In this document: one piece after another, positions 1 through 5,387 of the stretch
Layout: the number at the start of each line of letters is the position of its first letter
How positions within the stretch are numbered: position 1 is the first letter of the stretch
Origin: Methanobacterium sp. UBA353
GTDB lineage: Archaea > Methanobacteriota > Methanobacteria > Methanobacteriales > Methanobacteriaceae
Length of the DNA stretch: 5,912 nucleotides
Reading direction: 5' to 3'
Assembly: GCA_002496805.1 (NCBI GenBank)
Contig: DALO01000026.1
Coordinates: forward strand, 1 to 5,912
The notes under the pieces: model-generated
Told to the model about the DNA's origin: nothing
What the model saw: only the letters and a program-made list of their open reading frames with translations
Database searches by the model: none
Position numbers and translations under genes: made by a program

Positions 1-59
1 CACACCAGATCAGACACCCTGTTATAAAATTCCCATCTAAACATCTGGAAGGATGAAGA

Positions 60-66
60 TTTATTA
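60..66 (+). promoter_or_regulatory. Possible TATA box of the response regulator gene
   Basis: TTTATTA lies 37 bp before the ATG, with a purine-rich stretch just upstream (GGATGAAGA) where a BRE would sit. A start site about 25 bp downstream would give a leader of roughly 15 nt that still contains the ribosome binding site. The match to the archaeal box A is only fair. The gene could instead be read through from an upstream gene, which the window does not show. Confidence 0.3.
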
Positions 67-89
67 CTAAATTGGGTAAAATATGTTAC

Positions 90-99
90 AGGCGGCGAT
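90..99 (+). promoter_or_regulatory. Ribosome binding site of the response regulator
   Basis: AGGCGGCGAT matches the archaeal anti-Shine-Dalgarno complement AGGAGGTGAT at 8 of 10 positions and ends three bases before the ATG. This supports the start at 103. Confidence 0.55.
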
Positions 100-102
100 T
101 TA

Positions 103-834
103 ATGAATAAAAAAGTGTTGATTGTGGAAGATGAAGGTATAACTTCACTTGAACTTGAGAATAAAATTCGCAAATGGGGTTATGATCCAGTAGGGGTTGC
201 TGTTTCAGGGGAGGAAGCTATGGTAATGGCCCGGGATCTTAAACCTGACCTGATACTCATGGATATAAGACTCCAGGGAGAAGAAGATGGGGTGGAAGTT
301 GCTGAGAAAATCTTGAAAGAGATGAAAATTTCACTCATCTACATCACTGCTCATTCATCTGACTTCATGATGGATCGGGCCCATAAAACTTCCCCGCATG
401 CTTACTTTATTAAACCATTCAATGATAATGAGTTGAAGTTCGCAGTCGAAATGGCACTATATAAGCATGAAATGGAAGGAAAACTAAAAGAATCTGAAAA
501 CAAGTACAAAACCCTCATTGATAACTTGATGGTTGGAGTTTTCATCACAGAATTAAATGGTAATATATTAATGATGAATCAATACTTGGCTAATTTGTCC
601 AATGGAAATTCTTCAGAGGGAATTATAGGAAGAAATTTAAGGAGCATGTTTGACCAGTCACAGGAAATTGAAAAACTCATGGGGAAATTAGAAAATGAAG
701 GTAACCTTATTAATGAAAATTTAACCCTAATTAATGGCAATAACCAAAAAATAGAGATTGAATTTAGTGCTAAAATCAGTAAAAATATTGTTTATGGTGT
801 GGTAACTTCTGTAAAAGAAGTGTATCCATCCTAA
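103..834 (+). CDS. Response regulator, REC domain plus C-terminal PAS domain, no output domain
   Basis: This is a 243-residue cytoplasmic two-component receiver protein. Residues about 3-120 form a REC domain. The acidic pocket is E9-D10-E11, the phosphoacceptor is D54 (LILMDIRL), the switch threonine is T82 (ITAHS) and the conserved lysine is K104 (FIKPF). Residues about 131-243 read as a PAS domain (YKTLIDNLMVGVFITELNG onward) joined by a short helical linker. There is no DNA-binding, kinase or enzymatic domain after the PAS. It probably passes a phosphoryl or ligand signal by protein contact, as do many REC-PAS proteins of methanogens. No membrane segment is visible. The ATG is supported by a near-consensus ribosome binding site. 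A histidine kinase partner may lie upstream, but the first 100 bases do not identify one. The family call is secure; the target and the PAS ligand are unknown. Confidence 0.9.
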   Translation: MNKKVLIVEDEGITSLELENKIRKWGYDPVGVAVSGEEAMVMARDLKPDLILMDIRLQGEEDGVEVAEKILKEMKISLIYITAHSSDFMMDRAHKTSPHAYFIKPFNDNELKFAVEMALYKHEMEGKLKESENKYKTLIDNLMVGVFITELNGNILMMNQYLANLSNGNSSEGIIGRNLRSMFDQSQEIEKLMGKLENEGNLINENLTLINGNNQKIEIEFSAKISKNIVYGVVTSVKEVYPS

Positions 835-1078
835 AAGTAATTGAATATTTTCATCCCGTCTGATTAGGGTTTGCAATGATTATTGTAACCAGTTACCAGT
901 AACTGAAGCACCTTACTTTATTAGTTTTCTGAAAAGACCATCATCATTCTTGATTGTCCCATCTGGGGAACATCCAAATAGGAGTATAATATTATAACTG
1001 ATGAGGAAATAAAATAAATGATGTGGAAATAAACTATTTTACATCTATATCCTTCTTCCAAGAACCAGGATAACTATT
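835..1078. other. Gene-free spacer between response regulator and tRNA-Leu
   Basis: I see no convincing reading frame here. The spacer holds a small inverted repeat (CAGTTA, 4-nt loop, TAACTG; 890-905) that could help end the response regulator transcript, although no oligo-T tract follows it. It also holds a perfect 12-bp palindrome TATAATATTATA (985-996) and two near-identical 14-mers, GATGAGGAAATAAA (1000-1013) and GATGTGGAAATAAA (1020-1033), spaced 20 bp apart. CTATAT at 1045-1050 is the best candidate for the tRNA promoter. Confidence 0.5.
1045..1050 (+). promoter_or_regulatory. Possible TATA box of tRNA-Leu
   Basis: CTATAT is centred about 31 bp before the mature 5' end of the tRNA, a normal distance for an archaeal tRNA promoter with a short 5' leader. 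The match to consensus is modest. Confidence 0.3.
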
Positions 1079-1165
<87 letters not shown>

Positions 1166-1171
1166 GGTTTA

Positions 1172-1198
1172 TTTTTCTATCTATTTTACAATTTTTTT
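1172..1198 (+). terminator. Oligo-T terminator of tRNA-Leu
   Basis: Two T tracts (five T at 1172-1176, seven T at 1192-1198) follow the tRNA within 40 bp in a very T-rich stretch. Oligo-T tracts without a required hairpin are the usual intrinsic archaeal terminator. Confidence 0.55.
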
Positions 1199-1311
1199 AT
1201 CAACTATTTCCTTACTTTTTTTATTTTACCTACACAAAAATGAATGGAAGGTGAATTAAAACTAGATAAAACCCATAAAGCAGGATTTAAGGTCAATTTC
1301 AATGAATTAAA

Positions 1312-1402
1312 GTATAAAGGCTGGGTTTGAACCTTATAGTCCTATTGAGTGGGTTTGAACCTTATGGTTCTATTGCGTATAAAGGCTGGGTTTGAACGTT
1401 AT
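1312..1402. repeat. Three-copy interspersed repeat with TGGGTTTGAAC core
   Basis: Three direct copies of TGGGTTTGAACSTTAT start at 1322, 1350 and 1387, the third with one mismatch. Copies 1 and 3 share the leading GTATAAAGGC (1312-1321 and 1377-1386). Copies 1 and 2 share a trailing AGTCCTATTGAG / GGTTCTATTGCG segment (9 of 12 identical). The unit therefore has a variable left module and right module around a constant core. The core contains GGTT-TG-AACC, a short dyad, perfect in copies 1 and 2. The cluster sits 30 bp beyond the polB1 stop, so it would lie in the polB1 3' untranslated region. Function unknown. Confidence 0.75.
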
Positions 1403-1432
1403 CTCAAGTAGACATGCTTTTCATAAGTCAAG

Positions 1433-3184
1433 TCATTTATAAGTTGCAAAAAACCCATCAGTATCTGCATAAACTGGTTTAAACCCTTCTTTTTCAGCAT
1501 CTTCCATGGTTTTTTTGAGAAACTCTCGCCCCCAAGCAGTTATGGATTCAGAACATTCCAGACTATACCATCGAAAGGAGTTGTGATTGTACAAGCCGTA
1601 TATAGTGTTGGCCAGCCTTTTCAGCACTTTTTGTTCTGTGTCTAGAACTTGATACTGTCTTTTGTCTTTAGATTCTTTCATCAGGGATTTAATTCTTATT
1701 CTATCCTGGAGAATTTTGTCTATAGCTGATGGAATAAAACCTAATGGTTTTTTACGAAATTTATGCCCATATTCGGGGCTTATATGACAATCCAGTTTAG
1801 TGTTTTGGGTGAGGCTGTCTGGGGAGATGTTTTTAGAAATTATTATACTGGGATATAAGCTTTTAAAATCAAAATAGACAATATTCTCGTGTAAACCTTG
1901 CACTGGCTTTTTAACGTAACCTCCCACAACATGCACGTCTTTTCGTTGGGCTAATTCTGATGATAAAGCCTTATTAGGCACTAAATTTCCATATTCGAAT
2001 GATTTTTTGATTAAGTACCATTCAACATGTCTTCCTGATGCCATGCGAGCCACTTCAAATAGGGGTTGTCCCACAATACGGGTTAATTCTATGCTAAGAG
2101 GTAACATCTTCTCCCCTATTTGGGTAATGGACTTGGCATCGTCCAGGGAGTACTGGAACAGTTGTTCTGATTTGTCTTGACCTTCCTCCCAGAAAACGTG
2201 GATATCTTCTTGGGGAATGTCCAGTTTTTCCACACTAAAAAGTTCCCTGTAGGCATGTTTTAGGGTGTGGTGGTTTAATTGGAGGTAACGGCGGATATAG
2301 GGGTAAAGATCAATGTGAATTCGTCCCCTGATCATGGCTGCATTACTCCCACTGATCTGTGTGAACTTAAGTTTGGATCCATCAACTCCTATTTTAAGGG
2401 GCACACCTAACTGTGCAGCCCGATCCCTGATATAGGGAAAGTCAAAGGTGTCTGAATTATATCCTAGAATGAAGTCCGGATTTTCGGATTTAATAGTCTC
2501 CACGAACTTTTCCAATAACTCTTTCTCATCAGCTACTGCCTCTGCAAAATCCATCTCAGAATTTTTGGTGGATAACACTTTCTCGAAACCATGATTACTG
2601 GAAAAACTAATTATTATAATAGGATCTCTGTCTGGTTGGGCTATGCCCTGGGGATTGTAGACTTCCATATCAAAACTTAAAACCTTAAGTTCTGGTAAAC
2701 TGGACTTTCTGGGTTTGGGGGGCTTTTCCACCTGGAAGATGCAAGTCGAAGACTTTTCAGATAGAACCCTACCATGCACTTCCACCACATTCATGGGAGA
2801 TAAACCATTACCAATAAGGTATCTGCGGTAAAATGGGATATCATACTCTCGAATTTCCTTCACAGATTTTAAGTTTTCTATTTTATCTTTTAATTTAGGA
2901 ATATCTTGCGGATGGTTAAAAAATACCTTTAAAACCTCTTTTCCCATCCCTTCATAATTTTTATAGACTTTTTCTACTTTTAAAATATTTAATCTATTTA
3001 ATTCGTCAAAACAAGCATCAATATCATGAAAAATGACGTAGATGTAAGGTTTGAAATTTTTATCCAACGCGATAATATGTTTATGTTCATTATTTTCCAG
3101 TAGTTTGCCGAATAATCGTATGACTGGTTTACGGTTCCTGGTGATATAGTCAATGTCCATGAGAATGAATTTTTTAATCAGCAT
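1433..3184 (-). CDS. polB1: Split family B DNA polymerase, large N-terminal subunit PolB1
   Basis: This is the large subunit of an archaeal B-family replicative/repair DNA polymerase, 583 residues against about 780 for unsplit archaeal PolB. The N-terminus (MDIDYITRNRKPVIRLFG, from residue 9) resembles the archaeal PolB N-domain. The 3'-5' exonuclease motifs are complete: Exo I D172/E174 (SFDME), Exo II N243...D248 (YNSDTFD) and Exo III Y345...D349 (YSLDD). The polymerase motifs are A at D439 (FDFKSLYPS), B at K522-G530 (KRLANTIYG) and C at 572-577 (YADTDG). The protein stops seven residues after motif C, so the thumb is missing. Downstream DNA does not encode it in any frame. Methanothermobacter is known to split PolB into polB1 and a distant polB2, so this is probably the natural form rather than a broken gene. 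The ATG at 3184 follows GAAGGAT. Confidence 0.93.
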   Translation of the reverse strand: MLIKKFILMDIDYITRNRKPVIRLFGKLLENNEHKHIIALDKNFKPYIYVIFHDIDACFDELNRLNILKVEKVYKNYEGMGKEVLKVFFNHPQDIPKLKDKIENLKSVKEIREYDIPFYRRYLIGNGLSPMNVVEVHGRVLSEKSSTCIFQVEKPPKPRKSSLPELKVLSFDMEVYNPQGIAQPDRDPIIIISFSSNHGFEKVLSTKNSEMDFAEAVADEKELLEKFVETIKSENPDFILGYNSDTFDFPYIRDRAAQLGVPLKIGVDGSKLKFTQISGSNAAMIRGRIHIDLYPYIRRYLQLNHHTLKHAYRELFSVEKLDIPQEDIHVFWEEGQDKSEQLFQYSLDDAKSITQIGEKMLPLSIELTRIVGQPLFEVARMASGRHVEWYLIKKSFEYGNLVPNKALSSELAQRKDVHVVGGYVKKPVQGLHENIVYFDFKSLYPSIIISKNISPDSLTQNTKLDCHISPEYGHKFRKKPLGFIPSAIDKILQDRIRIKSLMKESKDKRQYQVLDTEQKVLKRLANTIYGLYNHNSFRWYSLECSESITAWGREFLKKTMEDAEKEGFKPVYADTDGFFATYK

Positions 3185-3444
3185 AGATCCTTCACTAGCT
3201 TATACTTTGGTAGGGGTGGGAGTGAAGTTAGTTAAGTTAGAGGGGGTGAGAAGTAATCCCTGACATAATGATCATGCCCCCAGTTTAGGTGCATCTTGAC
3301 AAGTAATTTGCTGATAACTCATCCTTTTTTTGAAGTTTTAAGGAATTTTTAATAATATTCAGCGATTATCCGGACTATAAAAATTAGTAAAATTTTTTCC
3401 CAATAAAAGAAAATAGGGGATTAAATGGGTATAAAAACCTGAAC
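3185..3444. other. Spacer between fprA stop and polB1 start
   Basis: There is no gene in these 260 bp. Both flanking genes are on the minus strand. Read on that strand, the fprA end is followed by T-rich runs (GTTTTTATA near 3430, then several T4-T6 tracts to about 3375) that could terminate transcription. The polB1 leader follows. It contains an 8-bp palindrome ATGATCAT (3268-3275) and GGGGG/CCCCC blocks at 3242-3246 and 3277-3281 that could pair across 30 nt. AGTATAAG, about 20 bp before the polB1 ATG, is too close to serve easily as a TATA box, so I cannot name the polB1 promoter. Confidence 0.45.
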
Positions 3445-4632
3445 TTATGTTTTGGCGATTTTTTCCCCGAATTTTATTGCTGATTCTTGTGCATCAACAT
3501 CTGGATTCCAATGGTTTTTAAATCCATTGTCAATAGTTTCAAAACCCGCATCTTCCATTAAATCGTTTAAAACTTTCACAGATTCACCACTCCAGCCGTA
3601 GCACCCGAATGCAGCTGCTTTTTTATTTTTGAATTTTAATTCCTTCATCAGATGGATGAAACCAGCCACATTATGTAAGATACTGTTGGAAATGGTTGGT
3701 GAGCCTACTAGGACGGTTTTTGATTTGAAAACCTCGGTTATGATATCGTTTTCATCACTTTTGGACAAGTTGAATACTTTTACAACCACTTCCTGATCTG
3801 CCAGGCCTATTCCTTCGGCTATCTTCTCAGCCAGAATCTTAGTACCGTTCCACATGGTGTCATAGATAATGGTGATCTGATTTTCCTGGTAATCATTGGC
3901 CCATTGTGAATATTTTTCAACAATCTGCATGGGATTGTCTCTCCAGATAACTCCATGGCTGGTGGCAATCAGGTCGATTTCTAAGTTTAAGGAAAGGACT
4001 TCATCCAACTTTTTCCTTAATATGGGGCTGAAGGGGGTTAAAATATTGGCATAGTACTTTATGGCTTCTTCATCAAGGTCGCACTGATCTACCAAGTCGT
4101 TGTATAACTTTTCAGTGGCCAGGTGTTGTCCAAAAGCATCGTTACTAAACAGTACATTATCCTGGGTGAGGTAAGTTGCCATGCTGTCTGGCCAGTGCAG
4201 CATCATCATTTCAACGAAGACTAATTCCTTCCCATTCCCAATGTCCAGTGTATCTCCAGTCTTAACCACACGAAAATCCCAGTCCTGGTGGTACTGTCCT
4301 TTCAAAGATTTAACTGCATTGGCTGTGCAGTAAATTGGGGTGTCAGGAATATGTTTCATTAAAGCGGGGAGTGCTCCGCTGTGGTCATTTTCCCCATGAT
4401 TGGCCACAATGTAATCAATATTGTCCAGATCTATCTCCTGGGCCAAGTTCTCCACAAATTCTTCGGCGAAGGGAGACCATACTGTGTCAATCAGTACAGT
4501 TTTCTCTTCCTGTATCAGGTAAGAATTGTAGGTTGAGCCTTTATGAGTTGAATATTCATTTCCATGAAATTTTCGAAGCTCCCAGTCCACTTTACCTACC
4601 CATGATACCTTATTTTTTATTTGCTTTTTCAT
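3445..4632 (-). CDS. fprA: A-type flavodiiron protein (F420H2 oxidase / rubredoxin:oxygen oxidoreductase class)
   Basis: This 395-residue cytoplasmic enzyme reduces O2 to water using a diiron site and FMN. In Methanobacteriales the characterised FprA takes electrons from reduced coenzyme F420; relatives elsewhere use rubredoxin. Residues 1-250 are the metallo-beta-lactamase-like domain, with the full ligand set H79, E81, D83, H84 (NHGENDHSG), H146 (MLHWPDSM), D165 (SNDAFG) and H226 (SHGVIW). Residues about 253-395 are the flavodoxin domain, with FMN contacts at YDTMWNGT (257-264), SPTISNS (311-317) and GCYGWSGES (343-351). Length is normal. The N-terminal part (DWELRKFHGNEYSTHKGSTYN) looks closer to bacterial and clostridial A-type proteins than to classical methanogen FprA, as judged from memory, so the electron donor is uncertain. 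The ATG is preceded by GAGGAG. It lies 81 bp downstream of the cupin gene on the same strand, consistent with a joint oxygen-defence role. Confidence 0.93.
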   Translation of the reverse strand: MKKQIKNKVSWVGKVDWELRKFHGNEYSTHKGSTYNSYLIQEEKTVLIDTVWSPFAEEFVENLAQEIDLDNIDYIVANHGENDHSGALPALMKHIPDTPIYCTANAVKSLKGQYHQDWDFRVVKTGDTLDIGNGKELVFVEMMMLHWPDSMATYLTQDNVLFSNDAFGQHLATEKLYNDLVDQCDLDEEAIKYYANILTPFSPILRKKLDEVLSLNLEIDLIATSHGVIWRDNPMQIVEKYSQWANDYQENQITIIYDTMWNGTKILAEKIAEGIGLADQEVVVKVFNLSKSDENDIITEVFKSKTVLVGSPTISNSILHNVAGFIHLMKELKFKNKKAAAFGCYGWSGESVKVLNDLMEDAGFETIDNGFKNHWNPDVDAQESAIKFGEKIAKT

Positions 4633-4643
4633 TTTTGCTCACT

Positions 4644-4648
4644 CTCCT
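4644..4648 (-). promoter_or_regulatory. Ribosome binding site of fprA
   Basis: On the minus strand AGGAG (within GAGGAGAGTGA) lies 11 bases before the ATG, slightly far but usable. It matters because the nearest TATA-like box would place the transcript start downstream of it. Confidence 0.5.
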
Positions 4649-4656
4649 CAAACCAG

Positions 4657-4664
4657 TTTATATA
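4657..4664 (-). promoter_or_regulatory. TATA-like box before fprA
   Basis: The minus strand reads TATATAAA, a good archaeal box A, centred about 28 bp before the ATG. A start 25-26 bp downstream would fall almost on the ATG and give a leaderless mRNA without the AGGAG. A second AT-rich candidate (CTTATAGAAA, about 4692-4701) would give a leader that includes the ribosome binding site. Confidence 0.45.
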
Positions 4665-4691
4665 CTCATAGTTGCACTAAAACTAGGCATG

Positions 4692-4704
4692 TTTCTATAA
4701 GAAA
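4692..4704. promoter_or_regulatory. TTTCT-ATA-AGAAA dyad between cupin and fprA
   Basis: A perfect 5-3-5 inverted repeat lies just after the cupin stop and about 60 bp before fprA. Its right arm overlaps a run of five T on the minus strand. It could be a weak cupin terminator, part of an fprA promoter (TTATAGAA), or an operator. The sequence alone does not decide. Confidence 0.25.
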
Positions 4705-4713
4705 AATGATGAT

Positions 4714-5040
4714 TTACTCCTTTTTCAGTGTATCTGGTGATGGGGCCTTTACAACAATCAGTTCTAACGTTTCAGAGTGCCGATTTTTAACATTCATCTT
4801 GGTTTGGAAGGGTATTTTAAGAAGGGTTCCAGCCTCATATTCATGTACTTCCTGGTCATCAAGGCCGATTGAGAGTTTACCTCGGATAACTGTCATATAT
4901 ACGTTGGAATTAGATAAATGCTCAGGAAGCCCTTCATCTTGGTTAAATACCATGTGAAGATAATGAACGTTTTCATCAAAAATAACTCGTTCAACTGCCT
5001 TTTCATTTCCACGGGATAACCTAAAAATTTGTTCAATCAA
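4714..5040 (-). CDS. Small single-domain cupin protein, TTG start
   Basis: This 108-residue protein has one cupin beta-barrel. The core strands are visible from VHYLHMVF (25-32) through EGLPEHLSNSNVYMTVIRG (36-54), SIGLDDQEVHEYEAGTLLKIP (57-77) and TLELIVVKAP (91-100). Histidines are few (H26, H29, H41, H66, H88) and the classical HxH...E plus late His metal set is incomplete, so a metal enzyme is doubtful; a binding or sensing role is as likely. I chose the TTG at 5040, because a strong AGGAGGT sits six bases before it. The in-frame TTG at 5067 lies inside an operator-like dyad and upstream of the inferred transcript start. It is the upstream neighbour of fprA, with 81 bp between them, so a redox-related role is plausible but inferred. 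The fold is fairly sure; the substrate is unknown. Confidence 0.85.
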   Translation of the reverse strand: MIEQIFRLSRGNEKAVERVIFDENVHYLHMVFNQDEGLPEHLSNSNVYMTVIRGKLSIGLDDQEVHEYEAGTLLKIPFQTKMNVKNRHSETLELIVVKAPSPDTLKKE

Positions 5041-5046
5041 ATAATA

Positions 5047-5053
5047 ACCTCCT
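5047..5053 (-). promoter_or_regulatory. Strong ribosome binding site that sets the cupin start
   Basis: The minus strand reads AGGAGGT with a six-base spacer (TATTAT) to TTG at 5040. It is the best Shine-Dalgarno sequence in the window and fixes the start codon. Confidence 0.8.
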
Positions 5054-5058
5054 AAAGA

Positions 5059-5076
5059 TAATAACAACTGTTATTA
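5059..5076. promoter_or_regulatory. Operator-like perfect inverted repeat before the cupin gene
   Basis: TAATAACA-AC-TGTTATTA is an exact 8-2-8 dyad lying between the TATA box and the inferred transcript start. A dimeric repressor bound here would block polymerase recruitment. The binding protein is unknown. Confidence 0.6.
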
Positions 5077-5078
5077 CA

Positions 5079-5086
5079 TTATAAAA
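5079..5086 (-). promoter_or_regulatory. TATA box of the cupin gene
   Basis: The minus strand reads TTTTATAA in an AT-rich context. A start about 25 bp downstream falls near 5057 and gives a leader of about 17 nt that contains AGGAGGT. The spacing of all elements agrees. Confidence 0.55.
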
Positions 5087-5155
5087 TATTATTCTTGAAG
5101 GCTAAATAATTTTTCATATGGCTACACCTGAATTTTATTAAAAAAATAAATCCCT

Positions 5156-5197
5156 GGTAAAAAAAAGGTCATAGGCTAATTGAAAGTTTTTTTTATC
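5156..5197. terminator. A8/T8 inverted repeat, possible bidirectional terminator
   Basis: GGTAAAAAAAA (5156-5166) and TTTTTTTTATC (5187-5197) can pair over 11 positions with one G-T pair around a 20-nt loop. Each strand then carries a run of eight T at the 3' side of its stem. The minus strand needs a stop for DUF488 transcription before the cupin promoter; no plus-strand gene ends here. Confidence 0.35.
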
Positions 5198-5355
5198 TTT
5201 TCAGATGCTTCAAACGTGATAAAAAAGATATTCCCTGCCAGTTATATTGGGTTGTGTGTGAAGGATCATCCTTGTATTGAGTGTTTGATGTGTTTAGTCC
5301 AACTTTTCTTTAGGGGGGATGAGTTTAATCTTTTTACTTTTTGCTTGATCTTTTT

Positions 5356-5361
5356 AAAAAA
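5356..5361 (-). terminator. Oligo-T tract after the DUF488 gene
   Basis: Six T on the minus strand lie about 10 bp beyond the alternative-frame stop at 5371 and 27 bp beyond the annotated stop. This is a simple archaeal terminator candidate. Confidence 0.35.
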
Positions 5362-5387
5362 TGGAATAGGTTAGGGACGGGATTTTT

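Larger units (their letters stand above)
5087..5387. other. Gene-free AT-rich spacer between DUF488 and cupin genes
   Basis: No convincing gene is present. Short open frames on both strands lack ribosome binding sites and are rich in low-complexity K, F and L codons. The stretch holds several oligo-T tracts on the minus strand (5356-5361, 5159-5166, 5140-5146), suited to ending the DUF488 transcript. On the plus strand there is an eight-T tract at 5187-5194. The tracts at 5156-5166 and 5187-5197 form an imperfect inverted repeat. Positions 5371-5387 may be the displaced end of the DUF488 gene. Confidence 0.5.

Noticed and set aside
1..102. End of an upstream gene, or start of a divergent minus-strand gene (MFRWEFYN...) at 44
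   Set aside because: All three plus frames stop within 56 bases with no recognisable tail, and the minus-strand ATG has no ribosome binding site; too little sequence to support either.
955..972. TGTCCC-ATCTG-GGGAACA hairpin as a terminator
   Set aside because: The stem needs a bulge and no T tract follows it.
1312..1402. CRISPR array
   Set aside because: Only three copies, unequal spacing (28 and 37 bp), spacers that are themselves similar, and no cas genes.
1300..1435. polB1 truncated by a recent frameshift
   Set aside because: No downstream frame resembles the polymerase thumb, and a split at this region is the known state in Methanobacteriales.
4335..4700. Plus-strand open frame antisense to the fprA start
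   Set aside because: It overlaps a strongly supported gene on the other strand, has no family resemblance and only lacks stops by chance.
4706..4957. Plus-strand open frame antisense to the cupin gene
   Set aside because: It is a shadow of the cupin reading frame with no ribosome binding site or recognisable domain.
5180..5374. Plus-strand 64-codon frame with several cysteines
   Set aside because: It starts at TTG without a ribosome binding site or promoter, lies in AT-rich spacer with T runs, and shows no ordered cysteine motif.
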